DNA from: CAYSAA01 sp964428905
Lineage (GTDB): Bacteria > Atribacterota > Phoenicimicrobiia > Phoenicimicrobiales > Stramentimicrobiaceae
Length of the DNA stretch: 31,893 nt
Direction of reading: 5' to 3'
Assembly (NCBI GenBank): GCA_964428905.1
Contig: CAYSAA010000107.1
Coordinates: 1-31,893 of the forward strand
Shown here one piece after another: positions 1-8,299 of this stretch (its first letter is position 1; every line of letters begins with the position of its first letter). Both the position numbers and the translations under genes were made by a program. A model generated the notes under the pieces. That model saw only the letters and a list, made by a program, of their open reading frames with translations, searched no databases and was not told the DNA's origin.

Positions 1-143
1 ATTTACAGCTGATTCATAACAAAAAAATTACTCAATCCGGGCTAAATGAATTGATCAAAATTACAGATCAGTATATGTCATATCACTTTGAGATTGAAAA
101 TCGTAGTAAACAATTTTTAAATAAATTGAAATCAATTGAATAG
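1..143 (+). CDS. recO: DNA repair protein RecO, C-terminal fragment
   Basis: The window opens inside a reading frame whose codons start at base 3 and which ends at TAG 141-143, giving about 46 residues. They include a stretch like YMSYHFEIENRSKQFLNKL, which resembles the C-terminal helix of RecO, where a 'YL..HLE.K..KS..FL' pattern is common. RecO loads RecA on gapped DNA together with RecR. Family knowledge supports the call because recO commonly lies directly before glyQ-glyS in Gram-positive-like genomes. The fragment lacks the OB-fold and zinc-finger parts, so identity rests on a short weakly conserved tail plus context. The gene ends 65 bases before the glyQ promoter, with no clear terminator hairpin between. 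Confidence 0.65.
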   Translation, partial: LQLIHNKKITQSGLNELIKITDQYMSYHFEIENRSKQFLNKLKSIE

Positions 144-208
144 CAGGAAATGGTTTACTATAATTACATGCTATTGATTTTATCTTTTTTACGATGACTT
201 ACTTTTTT

Positions 209-237
209 TTGACATCACCATATGATTTTGCTATATT
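209..237 (+). promoter_or_regulatory. Promoter of the glyQS operon
   Basis: A perfect -35 box TTGACA (209-214) is followed by a 17-base spacer and a -10 box TATATT (232-237). Transcription would start near 244, giving a leader of about 90 bases before the glyQ start. The match to a housekeeping sigma-70 type promoter is one of the best in the window. Confidence 0.8.
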
Positions 238-245
238 TATTAAGA

Positions 246-312
246 TATTGAGTCCCTCTCAATAGGTTACTGATAAAAAAAGATAATCATTCAATGGAGA
301 GGGATTTTATTT
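246..312 (+). promoter_or_regulatory. glyQS leader with alternative hairpins (possible attenuator)
   Basis: Two exclusive structures can form. Hairpin 1 is local: TATTGAG (246-252) pairs with CTCAATA (258-264) around a five-base loop. Hairpin 2 is long range: AGTCCCTCTC (251-260) pairs with GAGAGGGATT (297-306), ten pairs with one G-U, and runs into the U-rich TTATTT, so it looks terminator-like. Both need bases 251-252 and 258-260, so forming one blocks the other. No T-box (AGGGTGG..ACC) core is visible. The regulatory role is inference. Confidence 0.45.
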
Positions 313-334
313 ATATAAGAAAAGGGTTACCCAT

Positions 335-1207
335 TTGAATATACAAGAAATTATTTTTAATTTAGAAAAGTATTGGAGTGAAAAGGGTTGTGTTATTCTA
401 ACTCCCTATGACACTGAAGTAGGCGCTGGTACCATGAATCCGGCTACTTTTTTAAGGGTTCTTGGTCCGGAACCATGGAAAACTGCCTATGTTGAACCTT
501 CCAGGAGGCCTGCTGATGGACGTTATGGTGAAAACCCCAATCGCGTTCAGCAGCATTATCAATTTCAGGTTATTATTAAACCCTCCCCGGTGGATATTCA
601 GGATTTGTATTTAGAAAGTTTAGAGAAAATTGGAATAAGTAGGGCAGAACATGATATTCGATTCATGGAAGGTGATTGGGAAGCACCAACTTTAGGTGCG
701 TGGGGGTTAGGTTGGGAAGTAGTCCTGGATGGACTGGAAATTACTCAGTTTACATATTTTCAACAGGCTGGTGGTATCGATTTATCCCCTATACCCATCG
801 AGATAACATATGGTATAGAAAGGCTGGCTATGGTAGTTCAGCAGATAGATAATATATATAATTTACTTTGGAGTAACAATATTACCTATGGTGAAATTCA
901 ACATCAAATTGAAGTCGAGCAATCCAGATATAATTTTGAAGAAGCAGATATTAAAATGCTTTTTTATCTATTTAAGATTTTTGAAAAAGAGGCAAAACAA
1001 CTTGTTTTAAAAAAATTACCCATTCCAGCCTATGATTATACCTTGAAATGTTCTCATACTTTTAATTTGTTGGAAGCCAGGGGTGCAATTAGCGTTACAG
1101 AAAGAACAGGCTATATCACAAGGGTCCGAGAATTAGCCAAGTTATGTGCTCAACAGTATATTGAAAAAAGAGAAGAACTCGGATATCCTTTACTAAAAGA
1201 GGAATAG
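335..1207 (+). CDS. glyQ: Glycyl-tRNA synthetase alpha subunit
   Basis: The 290-residue protein is the catalytic alpha subunit of the two-subunit (alpha2beta2) bacterial glycyl-tRNA synthetase, which charges tRNA-Gly in the cytoplasm using ATP. Length matches the family (about 280-300). The family blocks EPSRRPADGRYGENPNR (near residues 54-70), HDIRFMEGDWE and LGAWGLGWEVVLDG, then TQFTYFQQAGG and ITYGIERLAM, are all intact. The start is TTG at 335, 8 bases after an AAAAGGG ribosome site; no in-frame ATG lies nearby that would keep the N-terminal FNLEKYWSEKGC block. glyS follows after three bases, so the subunits are made together. Expression probably depends on the structured leader upstream. 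Confidence 0.97.
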   Translation: MNIQEIIFNLEKYWSEKGCVILTPYDTEVGAGTMNPATFLRVLGPEPWKTAYVEPSRRPADGRYGENPNRVQQHYQFQVIIKPSPVDIQDLYLESLEKIGISRAEHDIRFMEGDWEAPTLGAWGLGWEVVLDGLEITQFTYFQQAGGIDLSPIPIEITYGIERLAMVVQQIDNIYNLLWSNNITYGEIQHQIEVEQSRYNFEEADIKMLFYLFKIFEKEAKQLVLKKLPIPAYDYTLKCSHTFNLLEARGAISVTERTGYITRVRELAKLCAQQYIEKREELGYPLLKEE

Positions 1208-1210
1208 CAG

Positions 1211-3337
1211 ATGAATAAGGTCATTTTAGAAATAGGTATTGAAGAAGTACCTTCACTTTATATTGATAAGGCATTAAAGGATTTAAAAAATTGTGCTTTA
1301 AGGGAATTACAACAGCTCCGAATTGAATGTGCTAAGGTTCAAACCTACGGTACACCCAGGCGATTCATTGTTTATATAGAAGATATTAACTCACAGCAGA
1401 AAAATACTTTCCAGCAGGTAAAAGGCCCTTCAAAATCCATTGCATTTGATATGGATGGTAATCCTCAAAATCCTGTTCTTAAATTTGCCCAAACTAACCA
1501 GTTAAAATTAGAAGAATTAATTACCGAAAAAACAAAAAAAGGCGAGTATGTGTTTGCCAAAAAGTTAATTAAGGGGAAAAAGACTGAGTTATTGTTACCG
1601 GAACTTTGCCTGAAGCTAATCAATAGTTTAAATTTCCCCAAATCAATGCGTTGGAATAATACTTCTTTTCGTTTTATCAGGCCAATAAGATGGCTATTGG
1701 CATTATACAATGAACAGCTTATTTCATTTAAATTAGAGACAGTTAATTCTGATCGGATTACTTACGGTCACCGTCTCCTTTCCCCGGAATCAATCATAAT
1801 AAATTCTACTGATGACTATTTTAAAATCATGGAAGAGTGTTTTATTATTATTGATCCTGAAAAAAGAAAGAATATCATTTATGATCAAATCAGACGGATG
1901 ATTGAAAAACATTCCGCTGAAGAACATGTTGCTGAAATGTTACTGAATGAGGTAAAAAATCTGGTTGAATATCCGCGAGTTCTTTTGGGACAATTTGATA
2001 AACATTACCTGGAATTACCCTCTGAAGTATTAGAGGCAGTGATGATAAAACATCAAAAATATTTTCCGGTCTATGCTGGAGCGGGAAACTTATCACCATT
2101 GTTCCTGGTTGTAATTAACGGGAATGAAAATAGGTATAAAGACACTATTATTCAGGGGAATGAAAGGGTATTAAGGGCTCGTTTGGAAGATGCCAGATTT
2201 TTTTACCAGGAAGATCAAAAGACAGATGATTCCAATCAAAAACCCCTGGACAGGAATTTGAAAAAGTTAAAGAGTGTTGTTTACCAGGAAAACTTGGGCA
2301 GCATATATAATAAAGTTGAGAGACTGATTGACTTAACAGAAAAAATGGGAGACATGCTGCAGGTAAGTAGTCATGTATCTCAAATATTGAAGAGATCCGC
2401 ACAATTATGTAAATCTGATTTGGTTTCTGAGATGGTAAAGGAATTCCCTGAGCTGCAGGGCATAATGGGCAAGGAGTATGCTCTCTTGCAGGGAGAAAGT
2501 GAACAGGTGGCTATAGCTATTTTTGAACATTATCTGCCAAAATTTTCAGATGATAACTTACCGAAAACATTAAGCGGATGCATTTTGAGCATTACAGATA
2601 AATTAGATAATATCACAGCCTGTTTTATGAATAGAATGATTCCCGATGGCTCCCAGGATCCCTATGCTTTAAGAAGGCAAGCTCTGGGTATTCTGAATAT
2701 CATTCTCAATAAAAGCATTAATTTCTCCCTTGATGATATAATTGATTTTAATATAAGGCAATTGCTTAAAGACAATGCAGAACAATTAGAGAAAAAGATT
2801 GATAGTGAAAACCTGAGAAATAATATTAAGGATTTTATTTTACAACGGTTTCGGCATTTGCTTCTTGAGAAAGGTTATAGGTATGATGTAATCGATGCTG
2901 TCTTAATAAAGAGACCAAAAAACATCATAGAGGCATTATCACCAATCCAACTGATTCAAGAAACTTATCATACACCTGGATTTATGAAAATAATTACCGC
3001 TGCTACTCGAACATTTAACTTATCTAAGAATGCGGATGTCTTTGCAATCGATTGTTCAATCTTTCAGGAAAAGGAAGAACAATTCCTTTATGACCAATAC
3101 CTTGAGGCAAAAGAAGAGATAGAGCAAGCAATATCCCAGAATGATTATAAAAAAGTATTTGATTACCTGGAAGAGATGACGGTTCCGGTAGATACGTTTT
3201 TTGATCATGTTCTGGTTATGGATGAAGATATATCAATCCGTAACAATCGGTTGACTTTATTAAAAAAAATTACTGAAATGTATCACTCTGTGGCAGATTT
3301 ATCAAAAATTGCACTTGCCAAGGGGAAATTCAAATGA
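1211..3337 (+). CDS. glyS: Glycyl-tRNA synthetase beta subunit
   Basis: This 708-residue protein is the beta subunit, which binds the tRNA and its anticodon and completes the enzyme encoded by glyQ. It opens with the typical ILEIGIEEVPSLYIDKAL block, followed by YGTPRRF, then the HD-like middle region (LPSEVLEAVMIKHQKYFP, with GNERVLRARLEDARFFYQED) and the DPYALRRQALG motif, ending in a helical anticodon-binding tail with DHVLVMDED. It is slightly longer than the usual 680-700 residues. The ribosome site AGAGGA lies in the last codons of glyQ. A 93-base gap separates it from ppdK, with no terminator that I can see, so some read-through is possible. Confidence 0.97.
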   Translation: MNKVILEIGIEEVPSLYIDKALKDLKNCALRELQQLRIECAKVQTYGTPRRFIVYIEDINSQQKNTFQQVKGPSKSIAFDMDGNPQNPVLKFAQTNQLKLEELITEKTKKGEYVFAKKLIKGKKTELLLPELCLKLINSLNFPKSMRWNNTSFRFIRPIRWLLALYNEQLISFKLETVNSDRITYGHRLLSPESIIINSTDDYFKIMEECFIIIDPEKRKNIIYDQIRRMIEKHSAEEHVAEMLLNEVKNLVEYPRVLLGQFDKHYLELPSEVLEAVMIKHQKYFPVYAGAGNLSPLFLVVINGNENRYKDTIIQGNERVLRARLEDARFFYQEDQKTDDSNQKPLDRNLKKLKSVVYQENLGSIYNKVERLIDLTEKMGDMLQVSSHVSQILKRSAQLCKSDLVSEMVKEFPELQGIMGKEYALLQGESEQVAIAIFEHYLPKFSDDNLPKTLSGCILSITDKLDNITACFMNRMIPDGSQDPYALRRQALGILNIILNKSINFSLDDIIDFNIRQLLKDNAEQLEKKIDSENLRNNIKDFILQRFRHLLLEKGYRYDVIDAVLIKRPKNIIEALSPIQLIQETYHTPGFMKIITAATRTFNLSKNADVFAIDCSIFQEKEEQFLYDQYLEAKEEIEQAISQNDYKKVFDYLEEMTVPVDTFFDHVLVMDEDISIRNNRLTLLKKITEMYHSVADLSKIALAKGKFK

Positions 3338-3430
3338 CAGATAAAGCAAATAAATAAAATGATAGAAATATAAATATATATTTTTAGGCACATAAATCTA
3401 AAATAGATAAGAAAAGGAGAATCATAAAAA

Positions 3431-6079
3431 ATGAAAAAATATGTTTATTTTTTTGATGAAGGCAATAAAGACATGAAAAGACTATTGGGTGGAAAGGGAG
3501 CCAATTTGGCAGAGATGACAAAAATGGGCTTACCCGTACCCCAGGGATTTACTATTACATCAGAAGCCTGTATCGAATATACCAAAGGTAACAAAAAGTT
3601 TCCAGCAGGTATGCAAGAACAGGTTAAGGAAAACATGAAGAAATTAGAAGAAAAAAGTGGCAAGACATTGGGAGATTCCGAAAATCCCCTTTTAGTTTCT
3701 GTTCGCTCAGGAGCTGCCATTTCCATGCCCGGGATGATGGATACTGTCCTGAATTTGGGATTAAATGGAGATACAATGCAAGCCATTCACAAAAAAACGA
3801 ATGATGAAAGATTTGTCTATGATAGTTATCGTAGATTTATCCAAATGTTTGGCAATGTAGTAATGGGCATCAAGGGTGAGAATTTCGAGCAAATATTGGA
3901 AAGTGTTAAGGAAAAGCAAAAAGTAGAAATTGACGCCGATATTGACCTAGAAGGTTTAAAAGAAATGGTCAAACAGTATAAGGCCCTGGTTTTAAAGGAA
4001 ACTGGAAAAGAATTTCCTGATGACCCTCAACAACAACTAAATATGGCCATGGAGGCTGTTTTCAGTTCCTGGGATAACAAACGAGCAATCACCTATCGAA
4101 GGATTCACAAGATTCCAAATGATTTGGGAACAGCAGTAAATATTCAGGAAATGGTATTTGGAAATATGGGATATGATTCCGGAACAGGGGTAGGCTTTAC
4201 CCGAAATCCCTCCACAGGTAAAAAAGAAAATTACGGTGAGTATCTCCTGAATGCCCAGGGCGAGGATGTAGTTGCTGGCACAAGAACACCTAAACCCCTG
4301 GATGAATTAAAAAATGACCTACCCGAAGTTTATCATGAATTAATAAAGAGTGTAAAAATACTTGAAGATAATTACAAAGATGTCCAGGATTATGAATTTA
4401 CCATTGAAAAAGGGAAACTCTATCTCTTGCAAACCCGAACAGGTAAGCGTACCACTCAAGCAGCATTAAAAATTGCTGTCGATATGGTTAATGAGGGAGT
4501 TATCAATAAGGAAACTGCGGTTGCAAGAATTGAACCGATGCAACTTAATCAATTACTTCATCGCAGGATTGATCCTGAAGCTGATATTGAGTCCATTGCC
4601 AAAGGATTACCAGCTTCACCCGGTGCAGCATCCGGAAAAGTTGTCTTTACTGCTGATGAAGCAGAAGAAATGGGAAAAAACGGAGAAGATGTTATACTAG
4701 TTAGAACTGAAACAACACCGGATGATATACATGGAATGGTTGCAGCAAAAGGAACTTTGACCAGCCGTGGTGGAATGACCAGCCATGCGGCCGTAGTAGC
4801 GAGAGGAATGGGTATGCCTTGTGTTGCCGGTTGTAGTGATATCAACATTAATTTAAAAAAAGAGATTTTTGTTGCTAAGGAAAAGACCTTCAAAAAGGGG
4901 GATTATATTACCATTGATGGTGGAATCGGTGATGTATTTGCAGGAAAAGTTCCTATGATTGAGCCAAAGATGAGTGAAGAGTTTGAACTTTTTCTTTCCT
5001 GGGCTGATGATATTAGAAAATTAGGTGTCTATGCCAATGCCGATACTCCGGAAGATGCTCAAAAAGCCAGAGATTTAGGAGCAGAGGGAATTGGTTTATG
5101 TAGAACAGAACATATGTTCATGCTTCCTGAACGATTACCTATTGTTCAGGCTATGATTATTTCTGATACCAAAAAATCTCGAGAAAAAGAATTGGAAAAA
5201 TTACTGCCGATGCAGAAAGATGATTTTGTAGGCATACTAAAGGCAATGCAGGGATTACCAGTCATTATTCGCTTGCTGGATCCCCCTTTGCATGAATTCT
5301 TACCAAATTTTGAAGAAACACTGGTTAAAGTAACCACATTAAGATTACAGAAGCCACAAAATAAAGAAGAATTGGAAAAGGAAGAAAAGATTTTAGATCG
5401 AATCAGAATGTTGCAGGAAATGAATCCCATGCTTGGTTTAAGGGGATGTCGGTTAGGATTGTTATACCCTGAAATTTATGATATGCAAGTAAAGGCGATT
5501 ATTGAAGCAAGTGTAGAACTAAAGAAACAAGGTATTGATATCAAACCGGAAATTATGATACCCTTAGTGGGTCATGTCAATGAACTAAAACCTATTTATG
5601 ATAAAACAAAACAGTTGGCGAATGAAATTCTGGCAGAACAGAAAATTAAACTGGAATATAAAGTCGGTACCATGATTGAATTACCGAGAGCATCATTAAC
5701 AGCAGATGAAATCGCTGAGTATGCAGAATTTTTCTCCTTTGGTACTAATGATCTAACACAGACCACTTTTGGTATCAGTCGAGATGATGCAGAAGGTAAA
5801 TTCTTATTGAAGTATGTAGAAGAAGGAATTTTAAAAGAAAATCCTTTTGAAGTACTCGATACCGAAGGCGTCGGCAAACTGGTACAGATGGGAGTAGAAT
5901 TAGGTAGAAAAACGAATCCCGATTTAGAAGTTGGTATTTGTGGTGAACACGGCGGAGAACCACATTCCGTGGAATTTTGTCATCAAGTAGGACTAAATTA
6001 TGTAAGCTGTTCCCCTTTTAGAGTACCAATTGCCAGATTGGCTGCCGCTCAAGCTGTACTAAAAGAAAAAAATAATTAA
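3431..6079 (+). CDS. ppdK: Pyruvate, phosphate dikinase
   Basis: PPDK interconverts pyruvate + ATP + phosphate and PEP + AMP + pyrophosphate. In fermenters it can run towards ATP and pyruvate, using pyrophosphate. The 882-residue length is typical. Domains in order: ATP-grasp (about 1-340, beginning GGKGANLAEM), a swivelling phosphohistidine domain with GGMTSHAAVVARGMG carrying His452, and the PEP-binding TIM barrel with GTNDLTQTT and GICGEHGGEP carrying the catalytic Cys837. The ribosome site AAAGGAGA is strong. The neighbour hppA also consumes pyrophosphate, so the two enzymes would share a pool; that link is inference. No regulatory-protein gene (DUF299 type) lies beside it. Confidence 0.98.
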   Translation: MKKYVYFFDEGNKDMKRLLGGKGANLAEMTKMGLPVPQGFTITSEACIEYTKGNKKFPAGMQEQVKENMKKLEEKSGKTLGDSENPLLVSVRSGAAISMPGMMDTVLNLGLNGDTMQAIHKKTNDERFVYDSYRRFIQMFGNVVMGIKGENFEQILESVKEKQKVEIDADIDLEGLKEMVKQYKALVLKETGKEFPDDPQQQLNMAMEAVFSSWDNKRAITYRRIHKIPNDLGTAVNIQEMVFGNMGYDSGTGVGFTRNPSTGKKENYGEYLLNAQGEDVVAGTRTPKPLDELKNDLPEVYHELIKSVKILEDNYKDVQDYEFTIEKGKLYLLQTRTGKRTTQAALKIAVDMVNEGVINKETAVARIEPMQLNQLLHRRIDPEADIESIAKGLPASPGAASGKVVFTADEAEEMGKNGEDVILVRTETTPDDIHGMVAAKGTLTSRGGMTSHAAVVARGMGMPCVAGCSDININLKKEIFVAKEKTFKKGDYITIDGGIGDVFAGKVPMIEPKMSEEFELFLSWADDIRKLGVYANADTPEDAQKARDLGAEGIGLCRTEHMFMLPERLPIVQAMIISDTKKSREKELEKLLPMQKDDFVGILKAMQGLPVIIRLLDPPLHEFLPNFEETLVKVTTLRLQKPQNKEELEKEEKILDRIRMLQEMNPMLGLRGCRLGLLYPEIYDMQVKAIIEASVELKKQGIDIKPEIMIPLVGHVNELKPIYDKTKQLANEILAEQKIKLEYKVGTMIELPRASLTADEIAEYAEFFSFGTNDLTQTTFGISRDDAEGKFLLKYVEEGILKENPFEVLDTEGVGKLVQMGVELGRKTNPDLEVGICGEHGGEPHSVEFCHQVGLNYVSCSPFRVPIARLAAAQAVLKEKNN

Positions 6080-6123
6080 AAAAATAATAATTACAACAAA
6101 ATTCACAAAATACAAAGAATAAT

Positions 6124-6170
6124 GGTGGTTTCCTTCCAATCTAACAATCTGGGAAACCACCTTGTAATTT
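6124..6170 (+). terminator. Terminator after ppdK
   Basis: GGTGGTTTCC (6124-6133) pairs perfectly with GGAAACCACC (6152-6161), with an extra T-G pair inside, around an 18-base gap. The stem is followed by TTGTAATTTTAATT, a broken U tract. It starts 45 bases after the ppdK stop and separates ppdK from hppA. The imperfect U tract lowers confidence. Confidence 0.6.
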
Positions 6171-6284
6171 TAATTGTGATAAAATAAAATTGATTGTATT
6201 GGGAATATCTGTTTTTTTTGCACCATTTAGTTCAGACAGCGTTAATTTAAAGTCTTTATTAATTAGCAAAGGAGTTAAGTAAAA

Positions 6285-8249
6285 ATGTTAATATTAAAAC
6301 TATTGGTAATCTTGAGTGGCGTAATTGCGTTGCTATATGCCATAATATTGGCGAGACGGGTTATGTTAGAAAAGGAAGGGAACGAATTAATGAAACAGTT
6401 ATCGCGTTCCATCGAAAAGGGTGCGATGACTTTTCTAAAGAGAGAATATTCTTTCTTAATCATTTTTGTAGCTGTCGTTGCATTTATTATTGTCTGGGTT
6501 AGAGGCAATGTGACAGGTATCTCGTTTGTTTTTGGGGCTTTATGCTCGGCATTGGCCGGTTTTATCGGAATGAAAATAGCTACCAAGGCTAATACCAGGA
6601 CAACCTTTGCTGCCCAGGAATCAGGATTAAGTAAAGCATTAACCGTTGCTTTTTCCGGTGGTGCTGTTATGGGCATGTCTGTTGCCGGATTTGGTCTGAT
6701 TGGATTAGGTGTTTTATACTACTTTTATGAAGATCCCAATTTAATCAACGGGTTTGCACTGGGAGCAAGTTCTATTGCCTTATTTGCCAGAGTTGGTGGT
6801 GGTATTTACACCAAAGCAGCAGACGTAGGGGCAGATTTAGTTGGTAAGGTTGAAGCAGGAATTCCGGAAGACGATCCCAGGAATCCAGCCGTTATTGCGG
6901 ACAATGTAGGTGATAATGTTGGAGATGTAGCAGGGATGGGAGCTGATTTATTTGAATCTTTTGTAGGTTCCATTCTTTCCTGCATGATTTTGGGTAGTCT
7001 ATTATATGAATCAATTAATTATATTATTTATCCTTTAATTCTTGCTTCTTGCGGAATTATTTCAGTAATTATCGCTACTTTTTTCATATCTCCAAAGGAT
7101 GATAAGAGTATTCATAAAGCATTAAATTTAGGGACTTACCTTAGTGGTGCCTTGGTAATGATAGCTTCTTTGTTTTTATCCTATACATTGTTTGGAAATA
7201 TTGCCATATTCTTTGCCACCATTTCAGGCTTGATTGCTGGTGTCGTAATCGGCCTGACAACGGAATATTATACCTCATACGATTATGCTCCGGTTAAGAA
7301 TATTTCGAAGGCATCCTTGACCGGTGCCGCTACAACCATTATTCAGGGTTTGGCTGTAGGAATGAAAAGTACAGCAATACCCGTTATTATCATTACGGTT
7401 GCCATCTATATATCTCATTATTTTGCAGGGTTGTACGGTATTTCTGTTGCAGCAGTTGGAATGCTTTCCATTGTTGGAATGACAGTATCAGTCGATTCCT
7501 ATGGCCCGATTGCAGACAATGCTGGAGGCATTGCAGAGATGGCAGGTTTGAAGCCAGAGGTACGGAAAATTACGGATTCTTTGGATGCCGTAGGAAATAC
7601 AACAGCAGCTATTGGGAAGGGGTTTGCTATTGGTTCAGCCGCCTTGACTGCACTTGCTTTGTTTTCTGCTTATAGCAAATCCGTAGAATTAACCATGATT
7701 AGCATTACTGATCCTATGGTTATTATTGGAATATTTATTGGTGGTATATTGCCATTTCTGTTTTCTTCTATAACCATTGAAGCTGTTGGTAAAACGGCTT
7801 CACTAATGATTGCAGAGGTAAGAAGACAATTTAAAGAAATCCCCGGGTTAAAAGAAGGTACTGCCAAACCAGAGCCTGAAAAATGTGTTGATATAAGCAC
7901 TAAGGGAGCGCTGAAAGAAATGATTATACCGGGTTTGCTGGCTATTGTAGTTCCCATTCTTGTTGGTATTTTACTTGGGCCTGAGGCTTTGGGAGGACTC
8001 TTACTGGGTTCGGTAGTAGTAGGTGTCTTTCTGGCCATTATGATGGCTAATGCCGGTGGTGCCTGGGATAATGCTAAAAAATATATTGAAAAAGGAAATT
8101 ACGGCGGTAAAAATTCACCGGCGCATCAGGCGGGTGTAATTGGGGATACAGTAGGCGATCCCCTTAAAGATACTGCAGGTCCTTCTATGAATATATTGAT
8201 AAAGATAATGTCCATTGTATCTTTGGTTTTTATTCCTTTATTTTTATAA
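6285..8249 (+). CDS. hppA: Membrane-bound pyrophosphatase, K+-dependent, probably Na+-pumping
   Basis: This 654-residue integral membrane protein hydrolyses pyrophosphate and pumps H+ or Na+ across the membrane. It shows many hydrophobic helices, the pyrophosphate-binding blocks GADLVGKVE (182-190), DDPRNPAVIADNVGDNVGD (196-214), and the C-terminal GGAWDNAKKYIE and GDTVGDPLKDTAGP. Family knowledge: alanine after GNTT (here Ala441) marks K+-dependent enzymes where K+-independent ones have lysine; a glutamate in the DLFES position (Glu224) is the arrangement of the Thermotoga-type Na+ pumps. Na+ pumping is therefore likely but not proven, since some H+ pumps share this glutamate. The ribosome site is AAAGGAG. 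A weak promoter may be TTGCAC (6218) with GTTAAT (6241). Confidence 0.97.
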   Translation: MLILKLLVILSGVIALLYAIILARRVMLEKEGNELMKQLSRSIEKGAMTFLKREYSFLIIFVAVVAFIIVWVRGNVTGISFVFGALCSALAGFIGMKIATKANTRTTFAAQESGLSKALTVAFSGGAVMGMSVAGFGLIGLGVLYYFYEDPNLINGFALGASSIALFARVGGGIYTKAADVGADLVGKVEAGIPEDDPRNPAVIADNVGDNVGDVAGMGADLFESFVGSILSCMILGSLLYESINYIIYPLILASCGIISVIIATFFISPKDDKSIHKALNLGTYLSGALVMIASLFLSYTLFGNIAIFFATISGLIAGVVIGLTTEYYTSYDYAPVKNISKASLTGAATTIIQGLAVGMKSTAIPVIIITVAIYISHYFAGLYGISVAAVGMLSIVGMTVSVDSYGPIADNAGGIAEMAGLKPEVRKITDSLDAVGNTTAAIGKGFAIGSAALTALALFSAYSKSVELTMISITDPMVIIGIFIGGILPFLFSSITIEAVGKTASLMIAEVRRQFKEIPGLKEGTAKPEPEKCVDISTKGALKEMIIPGLLAIVVPILVGILLGPEALGGLLLGSVVVGVFLAIMMANAGGAWDNAKKYIEKGNYGGKNSPAHQAGVIGDTVGDPLKDTAGPSMNILIKIMSIVSLVFIPLFL

Positions 8250-8299
8250 TAGGCTCAAACAAAGTTTAATGCTGATGGAAAAGGTTTATCGCTTATATC

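Noticed and set aside
244..334. T-box riboswitch before glyQ
   Set aside because: The leader is about 90 bases, and no T-box core, specifier-loop arrangement or AG-bulge motif is visible. Only the alternative hairpins are supported.
4558..4893. Reverse-strand open frames of 90-130 codons across ppdK, hppA, pdp and glyS
   Set aside because: They lie wholly inside strongly conserved genes, have no ribosome sites worth noting and their proteins resemble no family; they are shadows of the forward genes.
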